DNA of 64,000 nucleotides, from positions 2,880,612 to 2,944,611 of the forward strand of contig JAVDOI010000019.1 of NCBI GenBank assembly GCA_032191485.1. The letters run 5' to 3'. Shown one piece after another: positions 63,885-64,000 of this stretch. Numbering within the stretch: position 1 is the stretch's first letter; every line of letters starts with the position of its first letter. A model generated the notes under the pieces. It was given only the letters and a program-made list of their open reading frames with translations, did not search any database and was not told the origin of the DNA. This DNA is from Leptoclinus maculatus. Lineage: Eukaryota > Chordata > Actinopteri > Perciformes > Stichaeidae. The position numbers and the translations under genes are program-made.

Positions 63885-64000
63885 AATTAAAGGAGACGTG
63901 TCGTGCTCATTTCCAGGTTCATACTTGTACTTTGGGGGTTCTACCAGATCATGTTTACGCTCTTTAATGTTCAAAAAGCTCTTTATTTTATTCTGAATAT
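63885..64000. repeat. Teleost interspersed repeat R1, 5' part, cut by window edge
   Basis: AAAGGAGACGTGTCGTGCTCATTTCCAGGTTCATACTTGT and the following TTTACGCTCTTTAATGTTCA match the start of the R1 family. It continues out of the window. Confidence 0.55.

Overview
The window looks like teleost fish genomic DNA, probably percomorph. This rests on AT-rich introns with canonical GT-AG splice sites, several hAT DNA transposons with 8-bp target duplications, a tRNA-headed fish SINE, generic teleost interspersed repeats and long CA microsatellites. No bacterial, CRISPR, phage or rRNA feature was seen.

Left part (about 1-26,000, minus strand): a tandem array of plexin-C1-like genes. Copy A (2044-10075) has its first 11 coding exons in the window and runs off the left edge. 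Copy B (12118-23123) is complete. Its 16 exons splice in frame into a 937-residue protein: signal peptide, Sema, PSI, a second PSI-like cysteine module, IPT-like domains and one transmembrane helix. A stop codon falls only 13 residues into the cytoplasm, followed by a 3' UTR with AATAAA. The roughly 600-residue plexin RasGAP/Rho-binding region is absent. A third unit, C (25690-25841), survives only as a 5' leader ending at its start codon, fused directly to 3'-UTR sequence. A and B are near-identical, with about 18 amino-acid-changing and 6 silent differences over the shared 2.18 kb of coding sequence (hand count). Lineage-specific hAT insertions decorate the array: one family has two copies differing at 4 of 1159 bases, and another has a perfect 8-bp target duplication and an empty site in the sister copy.

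Right part (about 26,800-57,560, plus strand): a gene for RERG, the Ras-like oestrogen-regulated growth inhibitor. It has a GC-rich non-coding first exon ending at 27294, a second exon starting at 33193 with the ATG at 33258, and three more coding exons, giving a 200-residue GTPase. Introns are large (up to 15.5 kb) and hold repeats plus several stretches that read like conserved enhancers. RERG lies head to head with the plexin array, and a CTCF-consensus site lies at the near edge of its promoter region.

Far right (about 57,560-64,000): intergenic DNA with a 232-bp CA repeat and repeat fragments, and no gene I can support.

The most unusual item is the array of plexin-C1 ectodomain genes without a signalling domain. 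By inference they could act as membrane-anchored decoy or reverse-signalling semaphorin receptors. Whether copy A also lacks the GAP region cannot be seen here.
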